Of a stretch of DNA of 18,151 nt, positions 9,005 to 16,064 are shown in pieces. Below the pieces are notes generated by a model. The model was given only the letters and a program-made list of their open reading frames with translations. It was not told the origin of the DNA and did no database searches. Both the position numbers and the translations under genes were made by a program. Each line of letters starts with the position of its first letter. The stretch's first letter is position 1. Source of the DNA: Deltaproteobacteria bacterium (GTDB lineage: Bacteria > Bdellovibrionota_B > Oligoflexia > Oligoflexales > Bog-1112); assembly GCA_016186945.1 (NCBI GenBank), contig JACPKR010000042.1:1-18151 (forward strand). The letters are read 5' to 3'.

Positions 9005-9041
9005 GGAAGCATGCTTCGCATGCTACTTGCTAGGAGGAGGC
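8995..9041. repeat. 47-bp direct repeat, copy 1
   Basis: The 47 bases at 8995-9041 recur at 16065-16110 with a single missing T. The copy contains the end of the GT2 gene, a 10-bp palindrome (AAGCATGCTT, 9007-9016) and the left arm of a 12-bp hairpin stem. Copy 1 continues into the right arm and terminator; copy 2 does not. The two copies bracket the six-gene operon. Confidence 0.93.
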
Positions 9042-9058
9042 TTGGACCTCCCCCTAGC
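9029..9058. repeat. Inverted repeat (12-bp arms, one mismatch)
   Basis: The left arm 9029-9040 (GCTAGGAGGAGG) pairs with 9047-9058 (CCTCCCCCTAGC) with a single A-C mismatch and a 6-base loop. The left arm is also the last part of the repeated 47 bases, so the homology with copy 2 ends exactly at the hairpin apex. The right arm could alternatively pair with GGAGGTC at 9138-9144, which would enclose the terminator hairpin. Confidence 0.8.
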
Positions 9059-9062
9059 TAAC

Positions 9063-9105
9063 GCGCGTATCGAGCCATAGCTTCGCAATGGCTGACGCGC
9101 TTTTT
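9063..9105 (+). terminator. Rho-independent terminator after the GT2 gene
   Basis: GCGCGT (9063-9068) pairs with ACGCGC (9095-9100) and AGCCAT (9073-9078) with ATGGCT (9088-9093), with a 4-versus-1 internal bulge and a 9-base loop, followed at once by TTTTT (9101-9105). This should stop transcription of the 5227-9004 genes. The operon that starts at 9438 would then need its own promoter, which I could not identify. Confidence 0.7.
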
Positions 9106-9146
9106 GGGCCTAAAGGCCGAGGTCTGTACCACTGAGGAGGTCTAGG

Positions 9147-9447
9147 AAAATTCTCCACGAATTTTTAGTCGAGCAGCTGATCAAAAAAGCAAGGATTGCC
9201 TTTATAGACTGCGACCTTAAAGAACCAACTAAACTCGTCCTAGATTGGTTGCGCCCAGTAATGCAGGACGGATGATCTTGATCATGGACGAGTTTTCTCG
9301 TACAATGGCAGCAATTCGAAGGGTCTTCCTGGTGCTTTTAACGATTTCTGCCGGGAAAATCCCAATCTCTCCTTCCGTTTTCTATATAGCTACGGATGTG
9401 GCGGGGTTGCTTATATTCTTTCGGACGCGGGGGAAAGTTGTCGATAA
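9147..9447 (+). pseudogene. TylF/macrocin-type O-methyltransferase, truncated and frameshifted
   Basis: Three reading frames in succession encode the C-terminal third of a SAM-dependent TylF-family methyltransferase. Frame one gives IAFIDCDLKEPTKLVLDW, then LRPVMQDG. The frame breaks near 9270-9272 and continues as MILIMDEF, breaks again near 9296, and continues with YNGSNSKGLPGAFNDFCREN and the family-typical YSYGCGGVAYIL, ending at TAA 9445-9447. The conserved DCDL and GCGG motifs and the correct order leave little doubt about the family. The N-terminal two thirds are missing: recognisable sequence begins directly after the structured repeat element. Its stop overlaps the start of the HAD gene, so it was probably the first gene of this operon. 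Confidence 0.82.
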
Positions 9448-10133
9448 AAGGCATCATCCTTGACCTCGATGATACGCTTATCGACTCAGAACGAGCCTAT
9501 GGCGAGGCTCTTGAAGCGCTGAATTTGTCGGCCAGTAGTACCGACTTCGTGACCGCGCGCGAGACCGTAAAAAATCGCCTGCCAGCCGAGCATGTAAGTG
9601 CTCGCAACCGCATTCTCTATTTCAAGTGCCTTTTGGAAACTCGCGGCGACTTCAACGCGACCAACTTACTAAGTATCATGACCTCGTACGAGAAATCATT
9701 GGCGACTTCTATAGAACGTCAATGGCGACAACTGTGTCGAGAGTCACTATTTGCAAACCTAACATCCAGGGCTGCGCTAATTGTTGTTACGAATGAGAAC
9801 TTGCGAACACAAGCTATCAAAATCCGCGCCATGGATCCCGATGGCTTATATTTTTCGAAGGTTGTCTGCTCTGAAGAGTACGGCGCAGAAAAGCCAGATC
9901 GCCGGCTTTATGAAGCGGCGTTGTCACGCCTTGCCCTCAAGCCAAGCGAATGCGCCGTGGTAGGAAATCACTTTGAAAACGATATTGAACCGGCACTTCG
10001 ATTAGGGATGATAGCCTTCCTCTCGATCGAATTCGCAAAAAATACACCCACAAAAATTGGTCGACCGCCGGTTTGCAAGGACGTGACCATTCTCGACGCG
10101 TTGGATCAAATTGAAGATGCATTGCATGGGTAG
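9438..10133 (+). CDS. HAD-superfamily (subfamily IA) phosphatase
   Basis: This 231-residue haloacid dehalogenase-type hydrolase probably removes phosphate from a small phosphorylated metabolite in the cytoplasm. Motif I is DLDDTLID (nucleophile Asp9, acid/base Asp11), the motif II Thr is in VVTNEN, the motif III Lys is in GAEKPDRRLYEAAL, and motif IV is VVGNHFENDIEPA, where the usual first Asp after Gly is Asn. A helical cap lies between motifs I and II. I chose the TTG at 9438, which puts motif I at the normal distance from the N-terminus and overlaps the upstream methyltransferase stop; no ATG or GTG fits. Its stop overlaps the aldolase ATG by 8 bases. The substrate is unknown; a phosphorylated sugar from the neighbouring aldolase is a reasonable guess. 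Confidence 0.85.
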   Translation: MSIKGIILDLDDTLIDSERAYGEALEALNLSASSTDFVTARETVKNRLPAEHVSARNRILYFKCLLETRGDFNATNLLSIMTSYEKSLATSIERQWRQLCRESLFANLTSRAALIVVTNENLRTQAIKIRAMDPDGLYFSKVVCSEEYGAEKPDRRLYEAALSRLALKPSECAVVGNHFENDIEPALRLGMIAFLSIEFAKNTPTKIGRPPVCKDVTILDALDQIEDALHG

Positions 10134-11055
10134 CGATAGCAGCGTAGTTCGTCTAGCTGAAGTTTGCCGCCAAGTCGGGTCCTGCATTCCCTATTGGAAT
10201 CAAGGTCAAGGGGGCAATGTCTCTCTTAAGGTAACCGTCAATAACGTCGAGTCCCTCTACATAAAGGCTTCTGGCTACCGCCTTGGTGAAGTCACAGCAG
10301 AGAAAGGCCTCGCCTGTCTCAATCTGTCAAAGTTTAGGGCTGCCCTTGCCCAAGTCTTGGGTGAAAAGGCCTATGCGGATCTCTTGAGCGACCAGACCTT
10401 TCGGCTGGCTTTTCACGAGGCCCAGCCATCAATGGAGACGATCTTTCACGTCCTTCTGCCTTCGCCCTGCGTTATTCACTTTCATTCTGTGGCAGCCCTC
10501 ACGATGGCGCACATCGCTGCAAAGACGCCAGTTCGCTGGTCCTCATGGCTTGCCGCTACGGCTTTCGATCGCGTAGCTATCGTCTCAAGGATGAGTCCCG
10601 GTCTTCAGCTTGGATTGACCTTAGGAGCAAAGGCCGATTGCCAAGTATTGCTGCTCGAAAATCACGGAGTCGTCTTACAAGGAGACGATTGGTCAATGGT
10701 TGAGAAATGGAAGGATTTCGAAAGGAAGTTTTGCATCGAATGGGGCCACCCGGCTTTGGTTCCGGCTGGAAAGACTTACGTTGGCGGAACGGCGCCGTTG
10801 CGCCTGTATTTCCCCGACACAGCAGTATTTTTGCCGCGTATAAAAGCGTTGCTGCAAGCAAAATTCCAAGGTAAGCAGGGCGAGATCCAGTGGCAAGCCC
10901 ACCCATCTTCCGAAATTACCGATCGCAACGCCTTGGAAATCTGGCTTGCGACCACACTTTTGTATGAAAGCTGCCCCGACTTGCCTGAGATTCCCCGAGA
11001 CCTCGCGGCAAAAATTGCTGGGCTGCCAACCGAACAGTTTAGAAAGTCAACATGA
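10126..11055 (+). CDS. Class II aldolase/adducin-family protein
   Basis: The 309-residue protein belongs to the zinc-dependent class II aldolase (fuculose/rhamnulose-phosphate aldolase) family. QGGNVSLKV (residues 28-36) is the phosphate-binding loop. PSMETIFHVLLP carries Glu104, the likely catalytic acid, VIHFHS gives zinc ligands His118 and His120, and LLLENHGVVLQG gives the third ligand His180. Family members cleave or form ketose-1-phosphates using dihydroxyacetone phosphate, or epimerise pentulose phosphates. About 100 residues follow the catalytic part, more than in simple aldolases. The ATG at 10126 overlaps the HAD stop; ATG 10117 and TTG 10111 are also in frame. Next to a phosphatase, a kinase-like domain and a nucleotidyltransferase it probably builds a precursor rather than degrading a sugar; that is inference. 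Confidence 0.85.
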   Translation: MGSDSSVVRLAEVCRQVGSCIPYWNQGQGGNVSLKVTVNNVESLYIKASGYRLGEVTAEKGLACLNLSKFRAALAQVLGEKAYADLLSDQTFRLAFHEAQPSMETIFHVLLPSPCVIHFHSVAALTMAHIAAKTPVRWSSWLAATAFDRVAIVSRMSPGLQLGLTLGAKADCQVLLLENHGVVLQGDDWSMVEKWKDFERKFCIEWGHPALVPAGKTYVGGTAPLRLYFPDTAVFLPRIKALLQAKFQGKQGEIQWQAHPSSEITDRNALEIWLATTLLYESCPDLPEIPRDLAAKIAGLPTEQFRKST

Positions 11056-12638
11056 CTCCAATTCAACTTCTTATTCCTATGTCCGGCCAAGGCAACCGCT
11101 ATCAAAAGGCGGGATACACTCAACCAAAACCGCTCATTCCCGTATCCGGGATACCGATGATAGAGCGACTGCTCGGGTGCTTTCCCGAGCGTTGGCCGAC
11201 CACGTTCGTTTTGGCTATTAACCACAAAAAAACGCCGCTACCCGCTGTTCTGTCTGGGCTACGCCCCCAGGGCCAACAAATTTTCATCCCCAAGCACGCC
11301 CTGGGCCCTGGCCACGCAATCTCGAGTGCCCTGGCACACATGGATCCCAACGGACCGGTCCTCGTAAGCTATTGTGACTACGGAATGGTCTGGAGCAGTC
11401 GCCAATTTGAAGATTTTGTCAGAGAGTCGGAATGCGACGCCTGCGTAGTATCGTACCGTGGCTTCCACGCTCACTACCTCAGACAGACCAACTACGCATT
11501 TTCCCGCTTAGACAATGAACGAGTCGTTGAGGTCAGAGAAAAAGGCAATTTTACCAACGATCGCGAACAGGAATTTGCGTCCTGTGGTGCTTACTATTTC
11601 CGGACGGTGAAGATCCTAGAGCGCGCATTGAAATCTCAGATTGAACAAAATCTATCTCTCAACGGTGAATTCTACGTCAGCCTAACGGTCCAGGCGCTTT
11701 TAGCTGCTGATCCAAATGCCCACGTCAGGGTCTTCGAGATTCCCGCCTTTTTCCAGTGGGGAACCCCCGAAGATTTACGCAACTTTGAATATTGGGAAAA
11801 AGGCATGTCTAGTGCCAGCCGAAATGCCTCTCGACCACTTGCCGGAGTGTCACAGCTCCTGATGCCTATGGCCGGAAAAGGATCTCGCTTTCGGTCGATG
11901 ACTAGTATTCCAAAACCCTTTTTGCAGATTAACGAATACCGACCCATGTACGCCTATGCACTTGCAACGCTTCCTCCGGCAAAATCGGAAGTTTTCGTAG
12001 CGCTCGAAGAACATCGGCCGCACATCGACGCTGCGAAAGCCGATAGTTTCACTTTCCTGTCCCAAACCCCGGACGGCCAAGCCCTATCGACCGAAGCGGG
12101 TTTGGGAAATATCGACCATTCACGCGACGTCCTCGTTTCTTCCTGTGATCACGGCTTAGTCCTTGATCCGGAAGCATGGGGAAAATTCATCAAGAACCCC
12201 CGGTGTGATGCCGCCATTTTTGTCGTGCGCGGCTACCCGGGCGCTCGGCGTCGACCCACCGCTTACGCGTACGTCGAGACGGTTAACGATCAAGATTCTT
12301 ACCCAAAAGTGAGCGGTGTAAGCGTAAAAAAGCCACTTTCCGATGCACCGGAGCGGGACTATATCTTGGTAGGAACATTCTGGTTTGCCCGTGGCGGACT
12401 ATTACAGTCAGCCATTGCTCGCCTTAAGTCCGAAAACATTCGAGTGAATGGCGAACTCTATTTAGACTCAATCTTTCCGCTCATGCTTGCGGGTGGTAGC
12501 ATAGTTCGGGTCATAGAACTCGACGGCTACGTGAACTGGGGGGATCCAGACGCCCTTGCGGAGGCCCTCTATTGGCAAGAGGTTTTCTCCTGCCACCGAC
12601 TCGATCGACGCCCGCGCTTTCCTGGAGTTAAATTCTGA
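11052..12638 (+). CDS. Tandem two-domain sugar/polyol-phosphate nucleotidyltransferase
   Basis: The 528-residue protein consists of two NTP-transferase domains in a row. Domain 1 (about 1-250) opens with LIPMSGQGNRYQKAGYTQPK, domain 2 (about 265-515) with LLMPMAGKGSRFRSMTSIPK. Each then has a degenerate metal motif (SYCDYG near 107-111, SSCDHG near 363-368), an NGE(F/L)Y motif (204-208 and 466-470) and a closing (Q/N)WG(T/D)P(E/D) (235-240 and 495-500). Domain 1 keeps GPGHAISSAL; domain 2 has a changed segment there, so it may have a different substrate or be catalytically poor. The reaction is presumably NTP plus sugar- or polyol-phosphate giving an NDP-derivative. The gene starts with an ATGA overlap on the aldolase gene and ends one base into the next start. 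Confidence 0.85.
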   Translation: MTPIQLLIPMSGQGNRYQKAGYTQPKPLIPVSGIPMIERLLGCFPERWPTTFVLAINHKKTPLPAVLSGLRPQGQQIFIPKHALGPGHAISSALAHMDPNGPVLVSYCDYGMVWSSRQFEDFVRESECDACVVSYRGFHAHYLRQTNYAFSRLDNERVVEVREKGNFTNDREQEFASCGAYYFRTVKILERALKSQIEQNLSLNGEFYVSLTVQALLAADPNAHVRVFEIPAFFQWGTPEDLRNFEYWEKGMSSASRNASRPLAGVSQLLMPMAGKGSRFRSMTSIPKPFLQINEYRPMYAYALATLPPAKSEVFVALEEHRPHIDAAKADSFTFLSQTPDGQALSTEAGLGNIDHSRDVLVSSCDHGLVLDPEAWGKFIKNPRCDAAIFVVRGYPGARRRPTAYAYVETVNDQDSYPKVSGVSVKKPLSDAPERDYILVGTFWFARGGLLQSAIARLKSENIRVNGELYLDSIFPLMLAGGSIVRVIELDGYVNWGDPDALAEALYWQEVFSCHRLDRRPRFPGVKF

Positions 12639-13369
12639 TGACGTTAAAATTCGAACTAGTCATTCCTGCATACAACGAGTCAAAATCGCTGGGTTCACTT
12701 TTTGAACGCTGCGTCAATGCAGCGCGGACACATGGATTTACTTCCTCGCAGTTCCAGCTGGTTGTTGTTCAAAATGGCAGTATGGACGATTCTCCAGCTA
12801 CCTTGGAAAAACTCAAAAGCGGCCCCCTAGGTGAGTGGTTCCGTGTCGTCAACATTGTTACTAATCAAGGCTATGGCAACGGCATTTGGACCGGCCTCCA
12901 GTCAACCAGCGCCGACTACGTCGGTTGGACCCATGCCGATATGCAGTGCGACCCAACGGATGCGATGAAAGCCTATCAGATGTGCACCGCAGCGACAGGT
13001 CAAAACCTAGTCGTGAAAGGGGTTCGCACCAAGCGAAATTGGAAGGACTGGTGTGTGAGCCGAGTTTTTGAGTTTTTCATCAAGTTCTTTTTAGGGTTTC
13101 GCGTCTTCGAAGTAAACGCCCAGCCAAAAGTGTTTCGCCGGGAATTGCTCACTAGCTTGAAAAATCCGCCAAAAACGTTTGCCTTCGACCTATACGTTCT
13201 CTATCACTCGGTAAAAGCGAAGTACCAGATTCAATCCTTCGAGGTAGCTTTTCCTCCGCGCATCCACGGGGTTTCCAAATGGGCCGCAACCTTTTTTGGG
13301 CGCTATAAGACTATCCTAGGCATGATCCGTTACATGCAAGTCTTAGCTCGGACAGAAGGTCGCCTGTGA
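12638..13369 (+). CDS. GT2 glycosyltransferase (DPM1/DPG-type)
   Basis: This 243-residue family 2 transferase carries FELVIPAYNESKSLGSLFER at the N-terminus, VVVQNGSMDDSPATL, NQGYGNGIWTGL and THADMQCDP, the acidic donor-metal motif in the DAD-x-Q form seen in polyprenyl-phosphate hexose synthases. GVRTKRNW and FDLYVLYHSV are the acceptor-side conserved parts. It has no clear transmembrane helix, only a short hydrophobic stretch near FFIKFFLGF. The gene overlaps the nucleotidyltransferase by one base (TGATG) and the next gene by GTGA. It may transfer the activated product of the preceding enzymes to a lipid carrier, which the GT-C domain encoded next could then use; this order is inferred. Confidence 0.85.
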   Translation: MTLKFELVIPAYNESKSLGSLFERCVNAARTHGFTSSQFQLVVVQNGSMDDSPATLEKLKSGPLGEWFRVVNIVTNQGYGNGIWTGLQSTSADYVGWTHADMQCDPTDAMKAYQMCTAATGQNLVVKGVRTKRNWKDWCVSRVFEFFIKFFLGFRVFEVNAQPKVFRRELLTSLKNPPKTFAFDLYVLYHSVKAKYQIQSFEVAFPPRIHGVSKWAATFFGRYKTILGMIRYMQVLARTEGRL

Positions 13370-15426
13370 AAGAACTGCTGCGGTCGCCGCTATTTTGGGC
13401 AGGTCTTCTGATCAGAACCGCTCTTATGCCGTTCTTTGTGGGTAAAATCCCCGAGACCTCTATCATTCCCTTTTTGGATTTTACCGTCCAAAATCTTGGT
13501 ACCAATCCTTGGGGGCAACTGCCGGCGGAATCATTTCCCTACGGGATCGTGTCTTTGTTGCTGATGGCATTTCCCCGCTGGTTGGGGTTCCTGCTAGTGG
13601 GAGCCAGCGCTCTCGGCACTTCCGCGCTAGGGTTGTGTTTGTATAAATTGCCGCTTCTTGGCTTGGACTTGTTTCTTTTTCTTGTTCTGACGCGATTGTG
13701 CGAATACCGCTCCCGCATGCTGCTAATTTTCTACTGGCTCAACCCTGTTTTGATTTACATAAGCTACATACACGGCCAGATCGACGTAGCTTCCATAGCA
13801 TTCCTAGCACTGTCGCTAGTCATGCTCGGCAAAGACCGTCCAGTTGGAACCGCGGTTGCATTGGCTGCGGCAACATTGTGCAAATTTCAGGTGGCGTTGG
13901 CGCTGCCGATTTATATGGCATTCATCTGGCGCCAAAAGTACCCCGGCGCCGCCCTGGCCAGTCTTGCCAAACTGCTACCGATCCTTGGCGCCCTGTCGTT
14001 TCTTGGGTTCTTGCCGATCATTATGGCTAATAAACTCGACTATGTAACGATAGCATCGCCGCAGGCGGCGTCCATCTTTGGTGCTTGGATTCACTACGGC
14101 CATGAGACTGTCCTGTACCTCGGTGTTTCGGTCGTCGCAATGATCCTCGGGCGGCAAATCATTGTCTCCCCTGTCAAGCCCCTTGGGCTTGCCTACGGTT
14201 TTGCGGTGGTGTTCGGCGCGATTATTCTGGTAACCGACCCAGGCCCTGGGTGGTACTTTTGGTTTTATCCCTTTCTCGCCATTCTCATGGTCCATCAATT
14301 TAACGTGCCACGCTCCCTCTACTGGCTCAGCGTCGCTCTCTATTTTCTACATTTCGCTGGAGTCGACCTCCTCGGATTGGCTTCACGTTTCCCGGCATCC
14401 CATGAAAGCTTGACCTTCACTCTTATACAGACGTGCCACATGGGTCTCATGATCGTCATCATCAAGATTGTGTGGGCAGAGCATATGCCGATTCTTTCAC
14501 GGACTCGACCGGTGTTGATCGGCATAGCTGGTGATTCAGGCACCGGAAAAAACACCCTGAGCGAGGGTCTAATCAAAGTCTTTGGCGATTCGGGAATGAG
14601 TCTCATTGAAGGCGACGACTACCATAAATGGGAGAGACACCATGAAAAATGGGGAGACTATACTCATCTTGATCCGAAGGCGAATAACCTAGCCGACTGG
14701 GCATCTCACGTTGACAATCTGATCTTGGGGCGCTCGGTCTACCAGCCTCACTACGATCACAGCCAAGGGACATTTACCTCGCCGCGCGAACTTCGGCCAA
14801 ACCGAACCTTAGTGGTTCAAGGACTCCATACATTTTTCCTGAAAAGCATGCGCCGGCATTTCGCCATCAAGGTATTTCTGGCCCCCGATCCGATGATTCG
14901 CCTAGCGTGGAAGATTCACCGCGACGTTCATCTCCGCGGTCACTCACTTGACAAGGTCATGAGCACAATCAAGGCTAGAGAGGCCGATTCCCGCCTGCAC
15001 ATAGATCCGCAACGTAAACTAGCCGATTGGATCATCGAGTATTTTTCCACCGAGACAATTACCCAGGAAAACCTCATCGAGGGCAAGGAATTTAAACTTG
15101 GGGTTCGTCATATCTTTTGGAACGACACCCCGGTTATGCCGCTTCTTGCCGAGCTGCGGGATCGCTATCAAGTTCATGTTGATATCAAAAATATTGAAGG
15201 CGACTTTGACCGGGTTTCAGTCACGATTATTGGTGATGCAATTACACCACAACAGATCGCCACACTTGCCGAGAGCACTTTTCCCAATCCTAGGCGAATC
15301 ACCCGGTCACACAAACCGCCGATTTGGGAAGGCGGGCTCGCCGGGATCAACCAACTTTTCGCGTTGGCACTCACTGAGCAACGTCTAGATCGAAAAGCAG
15401 CGTCGGGAGTTGAACGCAATGCCTAG
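13366..15426 (+). CDS. Fusion: GT-C membrane transferase plus uridine-kinase-like P-loop domain
   Basis: This 686-residue protein has two clearly different halves. Residues 1 to about 375 are polytopic, with WLNPVLIYISYIHGQIDVAS (124-143), the W-NP...HGQxD signature of mannosyltransferase-type GT-C proteins, and DPGPGWYFWFYPFL (291-304). Residues about 383-580 resemble uridine kinase/phosphoribulokinase: IGIAGDSGTGKNTLSE is the P-loop, with Asn396 where Ser or Thr is normal, and EGDDYHKW (415-422) carries acidic catalytic residues. About 100 further residues (VHVDIKNIEGDFDRVSVTII onward) form an extra domain I do not recognise. The join is continuous in one frame with no internal start needed. 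It begins with a GTG overlapping the GT2 stop. The kinase half would sit on the cytoplasmic side, tethered to the transferase. Confidence 0.85.
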   Translation: MKELLRSPLFWAGLLIRTALMPFFVGKIPETSIIPFLDFTVQNLGTNPWGQLPAESFPYGIVSLLLMAFPRWLGFLLVGASALGTSALGLCLYKLPLLGLDLFLFLVLTRLCEYRSRMLLIFYWLNPVLIYISYIHGQIDVASIAFLALSLVMLGKDRPVGTAVALAAATLCKFQVALALPIYMAFIWRQKYPGAALASLAKLLPILGALSFLGFLPIIMANKLDYVTIASPQAASIFGAWIHYGHETVLYLGVSVVAMILGRQIIVSPVKPLGLAYGFAVVFGAIILVTDPGPGWYFWFYPFLAILMVHQFNVPRSLYWLSVALYFLHFAGVDLLGLASRFPASHESLTFTLIQTCHMGLMIVIIKIVWAEHMPILSRTRPVLIGIAGDSGTGKNTLSEGLIKVFGDSGMSLIEGDDYHKWERHHEKWGDYTHLDPKANNLADWASHVDNLILGRSVYQPHYDHSQGTFTSPRELRPNRTLVVQGLHTFFLKSMRRHFAIKVFLAPDPMIRLAWKIHRDVHLRGHSLDKVMSTIKAREADSRLHIDPQRKLADWIIEYFSTETITQENLIEGKEFKLGVRHIFWNDTPVMPLLAELRDRYQVHVDIKNIEGDFDRVSVTIIGDAITPQQIATLAESTFPNPRRITRSHKPPIWEGGLAGINQLFALALTEQRLDRKAASGVERNA

Positions 15427-16042
15427 TCCAATCTTTATTGAACATCGAATCAATTCAATTGCGGCACTGGCGGGCGTTCACAAAGATCATGGAGTTGAAA
15501 TTGATCTGCGCTCAGATGTAGGTAACATCGGAAAACTTCATCTTTCCCACGATCCATGGATTCGAGGTGACGACTTCGATGATTGGCTGCGAGAGTATGT
15601 CGGGCTAGGCATCAAAGGGCCGCTTATTCTCAACACCAAGGAAGACGGCTTGGAACAGGCCGTGTTGGATCGAATGGAACTTGCAACCATCAGGAATTTC
15701 TTCTTCCTCGACACAGCTTTGCCGACCTTAGTCAAATGGAGCCTGAAAATGAGGCGGGATTGCTTTGCGCTGCGCCTATCTCAACACGAACCAGCGGCGC
15801 CGCTCGATAGCTTCAAGGGCCGAGCAAAATGGGTATGGGTTGATTGTTTTGATGGAGTCCCCCTTACCGCCGACATCCTTAGAAATATCAGCAACGATTT
15901 TAAGCTTTGCATTGTTTCCCCGGAGCTTCAGCAGCGGCCAATCGACGAAGTAGCTAAGTTTTCAGCTCTTCTGCCATTTGCTTCGGCTGTCTGTACTAAA
16001 GATCACAGAGTCTGGGAAACGTTGGCGAAAACAAAAACCTGA
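15419..16042 (+). CDS. GDPD/PI-PLC-like TIM-barrel phosphodiesterase, cytoplasmic
   Basis: This 207-residue protein matches the active-site pattern of glycerophosphodiester phosphodiesterases: EHR (His9, Arg10), VEIDLR (Glu27 and Asp29, metal ligands) and LHLSHDP (His44). Later strands (GPLILNTK, NFFFLDTALPTLVKW, WVWVDCFDG, KLCIVSPEL) follow the TIM-barrel order. It is shorter than most GDPDs and has no signal peptide, so it should act in the cytoplasm, perhaps on a phosphodiester-linked or nucleotide-linked glycerol or polyol intermediate. The ATG at 15419 overlaps the previous stop by 8 bases, with GGGAG upstream; a TTG at 15410 is also in frame. It is the last gene of the operon. A different activity on the same fold cannot be excluded. 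Confidence 0.75.
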   Translation: MPSPIFIEHRINSIAALAGVHKDHGVEIDLRSDVGNIGKLHLSHDPWIRGDDFDDWLREYVGLGIKGPLILNTKEDGLEQAVLDRMELATIRNFFFLDTALPTLVKWSLKMRRDCFALRLSQHEPAAPLDSFKGRAKWVWVDCFDGVPLTADILRNISNDFKLCIVSPELQQRPIDEVAKFSALLPFASAVCTKDHRVWETLAKTKT

Positions 16043-16064
16043 TCGTTCTCACCGAGAAGGCGAT

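Noticed and set aside
10776-11225. 149-codon minus-strand frame
   Set aside because: Antisense to the aldolase and nucleotidyltransferase genes, both well supported by motifs; no domain seen.
16043-16064. Small inverted repeat TTCTC-ACC-GAGAA after the GDPD-like gene as a terminator
   Set aside because: Only five A/T-rich pairs and no T-run follows; too weak to call.
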